Positions 1 to 7,245 of a stretch of DNA of 64,000 nt are shown here, piece after piece. The position numbers and the translations under genes were made by a program. Below the pieces are notes generated by a model that saw nothing but the letters and a program-made list of their open reading frames with translations, was not told the DNA's origin and searched no databases. The stretch is from positions 106,074-170,073 of the forward strand of contig SMNH02000007.1 of NCBI GenBank assembly GCA_006383075.2. The letters are read 5' to 3'. Numbering within the stretch: the first letter of the stretch is position 1; every line of letters begins with the position of its first letter. The DNA is from Kordia sp. TARA_039_SRF. GTDB taxonomy: Bacteria > Bacteroidota > Bacteroidia > Flavobacteriales > Flavobacteriaceae.

Positions 1-84
1 GATGGAGAATACTTTAGCTGGTACGGTTCACGATTGGCGAAAGCGTTTGACTACTTTAAGAAACTTCACAAACGGTTAGCATAA
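1..84 (+). CDS. 3' end of an unidentified gene
   Basis: The first 27 codons are open and end in TAA at 82-84, directly before a strong terminator hairpin, so this is the C-terminus of a gene that starts outside the window. The visible residues are basic and aromatic (ending in KKLHKRLA) and carry no motif I recognise. No function is proposed. Confidence 0.55.
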   Translation, partial: DGEYFSWYGSRLAKAFDYFKKLHKRLA

Positions 85-115
85 AAAAATCGGGCAATGA
101 GACCCGATTTTTACT
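85..115 (+). terminator. Rho-independent terminator of the gene ending at 84
   Basis: A perfect 10-bp stem (AAAAATCGGG at 85-94 pairing with CCCGATTTTT at 103-112) encloses an 8-nt loop and runs into a T-rich stretch. Confidence 0.85.
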
Positions 116-310
116 TTTTAACTAACCCAAAAAATGTTGTAGTAGATTATTACAACACTGCAAATATAGGTTGAAAACTCAGTTTTGTATGTTAAGAGAA
201 TATTAGAAATTGATTAAAAAATGTTAACAATTGTGAAAGTTATTGCTTGATTATCAGTAAAAAGCATTTTTTGAAGTAGAATTATATCTTACTTTTTAAA
301 ATAAATTTGG

Positions 311-359
311 GAGAATTTCAGCGAAATTGTGTTATCTTGAAAGATACAATTTAATTCTC
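311..359 (+). promoter_or_regulatory. long 5' leader hairpin just upstream of the start at 365
   Basis: Nested complementary arms lie 5 nt before the ATG at 365: GAGAATT (311-317) with AATTCTC (353-359), AAATTG (324-329) with CAATTT (347-352), and TATCTT (333-338) with AAGATA (341-346) around a 2-nt loop. Together this is about 19 pairs with small internal loops. There is no T-tract, so it is not a terminator. A role in mRNA stability or translation control is inference. Confidence 0.5.
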
Positions 360-364
360 CTGTC

Positions 365-868
365 ATGAAAAAACTTCTTCTTATTTGTATTGCCCTTTTT
401 TCTTTACAAAGTTTTGCGCAACAAAAATCTTGTGCGTGTTGTACCGAAAATCATCAAGCGTTTGACTTTTGGGTAGGAACGTGGAACGTGACAAACCCAG
501 ACGGAACTCCTGCAGGAAAAAATGTAATTACAAAGATTGAAGACGCATGTGTTTTACGTGAAAATTGGACGAGTGCCAAAGCAGGTTACACAGGAACGAG
601 TTATAATTTTTACAACGCACAAAAAAAGCAATGGGAACAAATTTGGATTGACAATCAAGGCGCAAGTTTGCACTTAAAAGGCAACAGAGTAGGAAACCAA
701 ATGATTTTACAAAGTGATGAAGTGACTTCGCCAAAAGGTCAAAAATATGTAAACAGAGTCACGTGGACGTTGAATGAAAACGGTTCTGTACGACAACATT
801 GGGAAACCTCAACCGATCAAAAAACGTGGAAAACTGCTTTTGATGGGTTGTATGTAAGAGAAAAATAA
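365..868 (+). CDS. secreted DUF1579-like protein
   Basis: 167 residues with a clear Sec signal peptide (MKKLLLICIALFSLQSFAQQ, cleavage near residue 18-20) and a short CACC cluster after it. The mature part opens with FDFWVGTWNV (about residues 32-41), the motif typical of DUF1579-like small beta-barrel proteins, followed by alternating beta-strand patterns and paired Trp residues. Length fits a single barrel. Biochemical role is unknown; the fold assignment is by motif only. It stands alone between a terminator and a repeat element, and the leader hairpin at 311-359 suggests post-transcriptional control. Confidence 0.65.
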   Translation: MKKLLLICIALFSLQSFAQQKSCACCTENHQAFDFWVGTWNVTNPDGTPAGKNVITKIEDACVLRENWTSAKAGYTGTSYNFYNAQKKQWEQIWIDNQGASLHLKGNRVGNQMILQSDEVTSPKGQKYVNRVTWTLNENGSVRQHWETSTDQKTWKTAFDGLYVREK

Positions 869-1220
869 ATTAGTATTTTGAAGCTTGTTTTTTAATTAAA
901 AATTTTGTTCTCTAGAGAAGTTTGTACAATATTAAAATTTGAATTTCTTCTTTCTTTTCTTTGCTTGCCCAAAGAAAAGAAGCAAAAGAAAAGGCACTTT
1001 TCCAGAGGTGTTTTTGCTTTTTCTTTTAGGAGAAAAACCAAAACCGCATGAATTTTTTTAAATTTCTTCCAAGGCTTCAGAAATTTTTAACGAAAAATCC
1101 CTGCTACACTGCGGAAAAGATTGAAATTCAGTTTACACTTTAACATTTGTCAATAAGACTAAAGGAATAATTTAAATTCAAGTTCAGCTTCGAGTTCAAT
1201 TTCAACTTCAAACTCTAACT
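869..1220. other. intergenic: repeat element R1 copy A and a TTCAA-rich tract
   Basis: No gene seen. The stretch holds the R1 element at 953-1120 and, at about 1175-1226, a low-complexity run built from loosely repeated TTCAAG/TTCAACTTCAAAC words that reaches the 3' end of the minus-strand gene. Confidence 0.7.
953..1120 (+). repeat. interspersed repeat R1, copy A
   Basis: Begins with a perfect 11-bp hairpin (TCTTTTCTTTG, loop CTTGCC, CAAAGAAAAGA), continues with a conserved CTTTTCCAGAGGTGTTTTT block and ends CTACACTGCGGAAAAGA. The outer ends TCTTTTC and GAAAAGA are inverted repeats. Related copies lie at 31113-31330 and 35342-35510 in the same orientation. Confidence 0.85.
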
Positions 1221-2300
1221 TCAAACCTTTCCAAGTTGTACGGCTTCTTGCATGACTTGATAGCGTTTTCTCCACGCAGTCATATCTTTATTAAGATGGT
1301 CGTCAATATGTACAGGATCTTTATGATTAAATTTCCCGCCCCAACGCAATTCAGGATCGTCAATAATTAAGGTTAGAAAAAACTTTACAGGATCGGGAAC
1401 ATTTGGATATTTTGCCAATACTTTTGAGTTTGCCCATTTGCCATTTCCGTATTGCAAATTCATATCAATTCCGTGTCCCGCTAAATGATTTGAAAAAGTT
1501 GCTGGCGGCACAATGGCACCTTGTACATTGGTGGTAGTTCTAAAAGAACTTGTTACATACACAAAAACATTAGCGCGTTTGGCATATCCGTTAATTTTTT
1601 CAAGCGCAGGTACAAATTCCTCATCAGCTCTGCACGGTTTTCCGGAAAAATTAGAAGCTTCAAACAGTACTAAAGGTGATTTTTTACTCGGTAAATTCTG
1701 TGGAGCCAAATCACTCCATTTAGCACCGTAATATTGATTGATATCTTTTAGAAACAAATTAATTAACGGTCGCGTCAGCAAATCACCATCCGATTGAATA
1801 TTGTGGTCTTCTGCGTATTTTATCACAGCATTTCGCGTGCTATTTCCATACAATCCGTCTGCACCGAACTTAGCAAAGTTCAATTGTTCGCCATAACCTT
1901 CTGTGTTTAAAAACACCTGAATGGCAGTAATGCTCATTTTAGTGCCTTTGGAAATATATTTTCGGGTGCGTAAATCGGAAGAATGGATTTGCCATAAAAT
2001 ATACATTTCTGGCAGGAAATCGTGACGCTCTAATATTAATTTTGCCAAATCGTCCGTGACTTTATCGCCATTGGTAGTCACACCATTTCGTTTCGCAAAT
2101 GCTGTGACGGCGGCGGCAGTGGCGCGTCCGTAATCGCCATCAGCTTGGTAACTATCCCATTTCAGTTCTTTTCGAAAACCCAATTCAAAAAGCGTTCGTT
2201 GCAAATCGGTGATTAAGACTTTATCGTTTGAACCTCGAAATAACAATCGGTCAATATTCCCCTTTTTTAAAGCAGCTTCCAGTAAGTTTGAACATTCCAT
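1221..2300 (-). CDS. peptidoglycan-binding M15-family peptidase
   Basis: 359 residues, no signal peptide. The N-terminal two thirds contain two PG_binding_1-like three-helix repeats (about residues 20-95 and 115-190; the second shows the typical ADGLYGNSTRNAV). The C-terminal domain (about 205-340) is an M15-type Zn peptidase of the VanY/CwlK kind: SxHxxGxGxD at 270-279 gives ligands H272 and D279, and WGGKF...DPVHID gives H331. Such enzymes cut peptide cross-links of peptidoglycan. Absence of a leader means either a non-Sec export route or cytoplasmic storage. It lies 79 bp downstream of the nuclease-like gene on the same strand, so the two may be cotranscribed cargo-type proteins (inference). 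Confidence 0.8.
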   Translation of the reverse strand: MECSNLLEAALKKGNIDRLLFRGSNDKVLITDLQRTLFELGFRKELKWDSYQADGDYGRATAAAVTAFAKRNGVTTNGDKVTDDLAKLILERHDFLPEMYILWQIHSSDLRTRKYISKGTKMSITAIQVFLNTEGYGEQLNFAKFGADGLYGNSTRNAVIKYAEDHNIQSDGDLLTRPLINLFLKDINQYYGAKWSDLAPQNLPSKKSPLVLFEASNFSGKPCRADEEFVPALEKINGYAKRANVFVYVTSSFRTTTNVQGAIVPPATFSNHLAGHGIDMNLQYGNGKWANSKVLAKYPNVPDPVKFFLTLIIDDPELRWGGKFNHKDPVHIDDHLNKDMTAWRKRYQVMQEAVQLGKV

Positions 2301-2379
2301 GGTGGTATTATTTTAGTTTTCACCAAATTAAGAAAAAATAAAAAGAGTCAAAAAGAGGAAAAACACGGAGTTTACAAGA

Positions 2380-3000
2380 TTATTTTAAATCATCGATATA
2401 ACCACTTGCAGCACCTTTTCTTTTAGGTCGGTTTTTCTTTCGGAGCGTATTGGTAAGTTTATCAAACTGTGCTCGGCTTACTTTTCCTTTTTTCCACTTG
2501 TTTTGTTTGGCAAGTTTAAACGCATACTTATTATAATTAGGATGACTTCCGCCACCTTTGATGTGATGCATTTTTCCTTTATCTAATTTTTTAATGCGTA
2601 AGTGATTCGTATTGCGTCTTCCAGAAGGTAACATCATTCCATTACCAGCACTGTTTGCCCACGATTTTGGAATTCCGTAATCTCTACATACTTGTGCGGG
2701 AATCAAATGTTGTGCTTCGCGTCCGCGTTTCCATTTTTTAAAATCGATACCTTTACTTCGTTTGCCGCCACCTAGTTTAAAGCGTTCTCTAGCGAGTTTT
2801 GCTGAGTCTCCGTATTTAGTTTTTCCAAATTGTATAATCTGTCTTTGAACAACACTATTTTTAGAAGTATTTTGAAATAAATTTGCAGGATGCAAATGGT
2901 GAGAGCGATTGTCTACTAATTGAAAAACAGCACGTTGATACACAACATTGGCAGCAGCTTGTTGTTTCTTTTTGGGTGTTTGAGTAAGAAGATGTTGCAT
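2380..3000 (-). CDS. putative HNH/AHH-type nuclease effector with injection-system-like N-terminus
   Basis: 206 very basic residues. Residues 22-55 (YQRAVFQLVDNR..., then VVQRQIIQ) resemble the N-terminal QR/QLxDNR stretches of proteins associated with extracellular contractile injection systems. The C-terminal half has the layout of the AHH branch of HNH/endonuclease VII toxins: AQHLIP at 96-101 (H98), NGMMLP at 120-125, HH at 145-146, and HPNY at 153-156. The tail is Lys/Arg-rich, as in nucleic-acid-binding domains. I see no injection-system structural genes and no obvious immunity gene next to it. A homing-type or housekeeping HNH protein is the alternative. Domain call by motif only. Confidence 0.6.
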   Translation of the reverse strand: MQHLLTQTPKKKQQAAANVVYQRAVFQLVDNRSHHLHPANLFQNTSKNSVVQRQIIQFGKTKYGDSAKLARERFKLGGGKRSKGIDFKKWKRGREAQHLIPAQVCRDYGIPKSWANSAGNGMMLPSGRRNTNHLRIKKLDKGKMHHIKGGGSHPNYNKYAFKLAKQNKWKKGKVSRAQFDKLTNTLRKKNRPKRKGAASGYIDDLK

Positions 3001-3126
3001 GACTTACATTCAATTGTTTTACGCTACAATCAGTAAGTTAGCTAAATATTCAATACATTTTTAAAATTCCTTGATACTGTCTACGAAATGTATATGCTTT
3101 CGGTAAATTTTTGTTATTTATACGAA

Positions 3127-3330
3127 TTATTTCAAATCGGCAAGTAATTGCAATGCTTTTTCGGCATCTTCTTTTGCTACGTGCAATTCAATATCGCCGC
3201 CTAAAATTCCCGCATATGCAGTGTCCATTTTATTGATTTCGAAATAATTAATTCCAGCTTCGTCTAAAATATGTTTCGCATCCATAATTTGAATCTGAAC
3301 ATTGCTTGTGTATATTTTTACTTTATCCAT
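3127..3330 (-). CDS. DUF2007-type small protein
   Basis: 67 residues starting MDKVKIYTSN at the ATG at 3328-3330; the upstream extension of the open frame lacks conservation signs, so the internal ATG was chosen. The pattern (VKIYTS..., KHILDEAGINYF, GGDIELHVAKEDAEKALQLL) matches DUF2007 proteins, a small alpha/beta fold sometimes called putative signal-transducing protein. Cytoplasmic. No operon partner is evident and the function is unknown for the family. Confidence 0.75.
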   Translation of the reverse strand: MDKVKIYTSNVQIQIMDAKHILDEAGINYFEINKMDTAYAGILGGDIELHVAKEDAEKALQLLADLK

Positions 3331-3471
3331 AGATTTTTGTCTAAAAATTGCCCTATTAAGGTACAAAAAAATCACATGATTTTATCAAAATTTACAAGAA
3401 GATTGATGCTAAGTTTGAATGTAATTGACTATCAGTAACTTCAATATGCAATCATTTAATTTTTCAATCAG

Positions 3472-3943
3472 CTATTTATGCTGATAACAAAATCCGCCAC
3501 CTTTTACTTTTCGCCGACATGGTTTTCCTGACTTTGTTCGCGCTCCGCATGTAGAAACAGTAGATTTCCTTGGAGTCGTTGCACTACTATTTTCTTGTTT
3601 TGTGTGTTGAAAACAATAACCGTTTGCCAATTTTGTGTAGTGTTTGCAGCGTGTTCCTCTTTGTGTAGTGTTTGCAGCGAACTGAAGTAGCAGTTCCTAC
3701 AGACTTATCAGTAAAGCTATTGCCTTTTTTCAATTGAGAAATTGACGGCGGTTTACAAATCTTCCAAGGAGTCAATTTCGCAGCGTTAATTTCCGCTACA
3801 CCAGAAAGTTTTTTAGAAACATTTTCTACCATTCTGCACGAACTCAAATGATATCGTGCTCCCGAAGGTGTTTTGTACACGTTTTGGGCATAACATTGTA
3901 TCGATGTTATGAATAAAAAGAAAATGAAGGTTAATTTTTTCAA
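3472..3943 (-). pseudogene. frameshifted secreted Cys-rich protein
   Basis: The frame starting at 3943 encodes a signal peptide (MKKLTFIFFLFITSIQCYAQ) and a YKTPSGARYHLSSCRMV...WKICKPP module that resembles the Cys-based metal-binding segment found in Ada-like and Kordia-type secreted proteins, then degrades into an unrelated tail stopping at 3587. From the second copy of a 20-bp direct repeat (3660-3679 and 3632-3651 on the plus strand, 28 nt apart) the next frame continues a sensible sequence: RCKHYTKLANGYCFQH, later CGARTKSGKPCRRKVKGG and GFCYQHK, stopping at 3472-3474. A 2-nt loss (or 1-nt gain) near 3660-3675 would explain it. Either a pseudogene or a sequencing error. Confidence 0.75.
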
Positions 3944-4078
3944 ACGAAATCAGATAAAGCCTAAAATTAGACAAATCTTCAAACATGAGAAAATGGTTTC
4001 CCGTAAAAACAACAGAGAAGCCTAGAGTTCTGAAAATTAATAGATAAGGTAATCGAAAAACAAAAAACGAAAAGCAAA

Positions 4079-4110
4079 GCGACCTAACACCTAAAACCTA
4101 AAACCCAAAA
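4079..4110. repeat. simple-sequence tract R5, copy A
   Basis: Loosely repeated CCTAAAAC words directly after the stop of the DUF4197 gene. The segment GCGACCTAACACCTAA recurs with one change at 63692-63707, again just past a gene end. Confidence 0.5.
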
Positions 4111-4812
4111 TTAATCTTGCAAGGCAAACACCTTTTTCAACAAGTCCGTAGTTCTTGCACCAACTTTGGTACGAATCTTTTTCTCTTCTACCGCAATCAT
4201 GGTGTACACGCCTTTTAATGCTTCATTGGTTACATAATCGGTCAAATCTGGGTTGACGTCATTTACGAGTGGAATTTTGTTGTAGCGCTCAATCAAATTT
4301 GTCCAAATTCTATCCGCGCCTACTTTGGCAAAGGAATTCTGAATTACAGGTTGAAATTTATTATACAATGCCGCTGTTGTTTTATTTTGCAAATATTGAG
4401 TCGCAGCATTATCAGCGCCGAGTAGAATATTTTTAGCATCATCAAACGTGATGTCTTTTACGGCATTTACAAAAATAGGCGTGGCTTCTTTTACGGCATC
4501 TTCAGCAGCTCTATTGAGCATTTTAATTCCGTCATCAGCCAAACTTCCCAAACCGATATCGCGTAACGTTTTTTCTACTTTTTGAAGTTCTTGTGGCATT
4601 AAAATCTTCACCAAACTATTTTTATAAAAACCATCTTTTAAAGTCAGTTTCTGGACTTGAAGATCAATTCCTTTATCCAATGCTTGACGCAATCCCGCAG
4701 CAATATCAGCATTTCCAATAGTTCCTTGTGGCAATTGATTCACTACTTGTTGTAACTCTGCACAGGAATTCAAAACAAGTAATCCGACAAAAGCAATAAT
4801 GATTTTTTTCAT
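4111..4812 (-). CDS. DUF4197 lipoprotein
   Basis: 233 residues. A type II signal peptide with lipobox LNSC (Cys17) predicts a membrane-anchored periplasmic lipoprotein. The mature, almost wholly helical part follows the DUF4197 pattern: AAGLRQALDKGI, FYKNSLVKILMP, DDAKNILLG and ATQYLQNKT, TDYVTNEALKGVYTMI. The family is common in Bacteroidota and Proteobacteria but has no established function. It is transcribed alone and is divergent from the Crp-like gene. Confidence 0.85.
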   Translation of the reverse strand: MKKIIIAFVGLLVLNSCAELQQVVNQLPQGTIGNADIAAGLRQALDKGIDLQVQKLTLKDGFYKNSLVKILMPQELQKVEKTLRDIGLGSLADDGIKMLNRAAEDAVKEATPIFVNAVKDITFDDAKNILLGADNAATQYLQNKTTAALYNKFQPVIQNSFAKVGADRIWTNLIERYNKIPLVNDVNPDLTDYVTNEALKGVYTMIAVEEKKIRTKVGARTTDLLKKVFALQD

Positions 4813-5031
4813 GAGTTTGTTATTTAGATTTTAACATGCAAAAAGTACAAAAGGTTTGTGCAAAACCAAAATGTATTTCGGTAAAATTTCAAAAAACAGT
4901 TATACAACAAAAAGCGCAGGATAATCCTGTATATTTGTGATGTAAACCGAAAAATGATTTGAAAGACTATCAATATACTAAACAACATCAAACGTTATGT
5001 TCAGCTTACGTCAGAAGATGAACAGCAATTC

Positions 5032-5544
5032 ATGGCTATTGTACGGACTACAATTGTAAAACGCAGACAATTTATTGTGCAGCCCAATTTTGTATGTTCG
5101 CACCAAACGTATGTCGTAAAAGGCGCATTGAGAAGCTATTTTGTGACGGATGAAGGTGTAGAACATACCATTCAGTTTGCTGTTGAAGATTGGTTTATCA
5201 GTGATTTTAATAGCTACATTACGCAAACACCTGCTTCGTTATTTGTAGAAGCATTGGAAGATTCTACAGTGCAACAAATTAGTTATGAAGACGTGGAAGC
5301 CTTGTGTGCTGCGAATCCGAAATTTGAACATTTTTTTAGATTGGTAGCGCAAAAATCATTTGCCTTTTCACAACGCCGTATCCTTTCAAACTTAGGAAAA
5401 ACTGCAGAAGAGCGTTATCTTGAATTTTCCAATTTATATCCGTCCATCGTACAACGTGTTCCGCAATATGCATTGGCTTCCTATCTTGGAATGTCTGCGG
5501 AGTTTTTAAGCAAGATTCGAAAACGTTTGGCACAAAAATCTTGA
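5032..5544 (+). CDS. Crp/Fnr-type transcriptional regulator
   Basis: 170 residues from the first ATG. Cyclic-nucleotide-binding-like barrel (about 15-110, with ALRSYFV and a long central helix) and a short C-terminal helix-turn-helix (VPQYALASYLGMSAEFLSKIRK, split here as VPQYALASYLGM and SAEFLSKIRK). Reading frame and family-like sequence (IKRYVQLTSEDEQQF) continue upstream of 5032 to a TGA at 4960-4962 without any ATG/GTG/TTG in frame, so either a rare start codon (ATA/ATC) is used or the true N-terminus was lost. It precedes the peroxiredoxin and dehydrogenase genes on the same strand and may control them (inference). Confidence 0.8.
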   Translation: MAIVRTTIVKRRQFIVQPNFVCSHQTYVVKGALRSYFVTDEGVEHTIQFAVEDWFISDFNSYITQTPASLFVEALEDSTVQQISYEDVEALCAANPKFEHFFRLVAQKSFAFSQRRILSNLGKTAEERYLEFSNLYPSIVQRVPQYALASYLGMSAEFLSKIRKRLAQKS

Positions 5545-5637
5545 ACTAGTTCAAGATGATTTCTTAAATCAGTTCATTTTCTATCAGTGCTGCATGCTGC
5601 AATTTTGTAGTGTCAATATTGGCATTATCAAAATCAC

Positions 5638-6309
5638 ATGAAAATGAAATCAAACAAAAACATTCCTTCCTATGCAGAAGGATTACAAGAATTACAAAAC
5701 AATTTAGGAAACATGTTGCCCAAAGAAGCATTAGCTATATTCGAATCTGATGCGGCACAGTTACAAGCAACACACACATCAATTTTAAAACTTCAAGAAG
5801 GTGATATTGCGCCTAATTTTTCGTTGTCCAATGCTGTTGGTGAAACCATCACACTATATGCGCTCTTGCAAAAAGGAGAAGTCGTTTTAACGTTTTACAG
5901 AGGCACTTGGTGTCCGTATTGTAACTTACAATTGCATCAATACCAGCAAGTATTGGATGAAATAACAGCACTTGGCGCTCAATTAGTTGCTATTTCTCCA
6001 CAAACACCTGACGAATCGTTAACCATCAAAGAAAAAAACAATTTACAATTTGAAGTGTTGAGCGATAACGGAAATATAGTAGCAAAACAATTTACAACAG
6101 TATTTAAAAATGATGAAAAGCCTATTGCAGCAATGACCGACTTGGGCATCAATTTTGACAATTACTATGCGGATGATTCCCAAGAATTGCCGATTCCAGC
6201 TGTATTCATCATTGAAAAAGACCGAACCATTTCTTTTGCAAAAGCCATTGATGGTGATTATAGAAATAGAGTAGAAGCTTCCGAAATTATCAACGCATTA
6301 AAAAAATAA
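5638..6309 (+). CDS. AhpC/TSA-family peroxiredoxin-like protein
   Basis: 223 residues, no signal peptide. A helical N-terminal extension (1-50) precedes a thioredoxin-fold domain. The active site FYRGTWCPYCNLQL contains C92 and C95, a CxxC arrangement typical of the peroxiredoxin-like subgroup, and LPIPAVFII provides the cis-Pro region. It probably reduces peroxides or acts as a thiol oxidoreductase in the cytoplasm; substrate not determinable. Four bases separate it from the downstream dehydrogenase, so they form an operon. ATG at 5638 or 5644 are both possible. Confidence 0.85.
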   Translation: MKMKSNKNIPSYAEGLQELQNNLGNMLPKEALAIFESDAAQLQATHTSILKLQEGDIAPNFSLSNAVGETITLYALLQKGEVVLTFYRGTWCPYCNLQLHQYQQVLDEITALGAQLVAISPQTPDESLTIKEKNNLQFEVLSDNGNIVAKQFTTVFKNDEKPIAAMTDLGINFDNYYADDSQELPIPAVFIIEKDRTISFAKAIDGDYRNRVEASEIINALKK

Positions 6310-6313
6310 TAGG

Positions 6314-7147
6314 ATGAATCAGAAAATATGGTATATCACGGGAATTTCTAGTGGATTGGGTAAAGCTTTGGCGAATGCTGTTATGGAAAAAGGCGATTTT
6401 GTCATTGGAACGTTTAGGAATTCAACGCAAGTGGAAGCTTTTAATTCTACGCATAAAGGCAAAGGTTTTGCTGTGAAACTAGATATTACTAAGCATGAAG
6501 AAATAGACCAAACAACAACAATACTACTAGAAAAGTTTAAACGCATTGATGTATTAGTCAATAATGCAGGTATTGGATTTGTAGGCGCTATTGAAGAAGC
6601 CAGTATTCAGGAAGTTAGAAATGTCTTTGAAGCAAACTTTTTTGGCGTCTTAAAGCTTACACAGAGTATATTACCATTCATGCGAAAAGAAAACAAAGGA
6701 CACATTGTTCAAATTTCTTCGCATGGTGGTATCAAGGCATTTGCAGGATTTGGAATCTATAATGCGAGTAAATTTGCTTTAGAAGGGTTCAGTGAAGCCT
6801 TGGCACAAGAAGTTGCCGCACTTGGCATTAACGTATCCATCATAGAACCAGGACCATTTCGTACTAACTTTGCTAGTAGTACTTTAGGAGAAGCTCAAAA
6901 AACTATAGAAGCGTATGATGCAACAGCTGGAACTTTTAGAACGAAACTAAAAAGTGTACACGGCAAGCAAGAAGGAAATCCTAAAAAAGCAGCACAAGCA
7001 ATCATTCAGTTGGTTTCTTCAGAAAAACCTCCATTGCGCTTGCCTTTGGGGAAAATTGCGTTGATGACCATCAAAATGAAATTGGAAAGTGTACAATCGG
7101 ATTTGGAGTCGGGAAGAAGTATTGCCGAAAATGCAGTTTATGAGTAA
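6314..7147 (+). CDS. short-chain dehydrogenase/reductase
   Basis: 277 residues of the classical SDR family. NAD(P)-binding TGISSGLG at residues 8-15, NNAG near 87, catalytic Ser in QISSHGG and the YNASK active-site pair near 154-158. The region after it (EPGPFRTNF) is the usual PG-motif closing on the cofactor. Rossmann-fold, cytoplasmic, substrate unknown. The gene follows the peroxiredoxin by 4 nt. Arg in FRN after the second strand favours NADP(H), which is inference. Confidence 0.88.
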   Translation: MNQKIWYITGISSGLGKALANAVMEKGDFVIGTFRNSTQVEAFNSTHKGKGFAVKLDITKHEEIDQTTTILLEKFKRIDVLVNNAGIGFVGAIEEASIQEVRNVFEANFFGVLKLTQSILPFMRKENKGHIVQISSHGGIKAFAGFGIYNASKFALEGFSEALAQEVAALGINVSIIEPGPFRTNFASSTLGEAQKTIEAYDATAGTFRTKLKSVHGKQEGNPKKAAQAIIQLVSSEKPPLRLPLGKIALMTIKMKLESVQSDLESGRSIAENAVYE

Positions 7148-7245
7148 AATTTTCATAGAGCCACTTCTTATATATTTCTTAAAAAACTCCCGTTTTTTTT
7201 GAATATTCCGTAAATTGCAGCCTTAAAAAATAGACTTCATTACAG

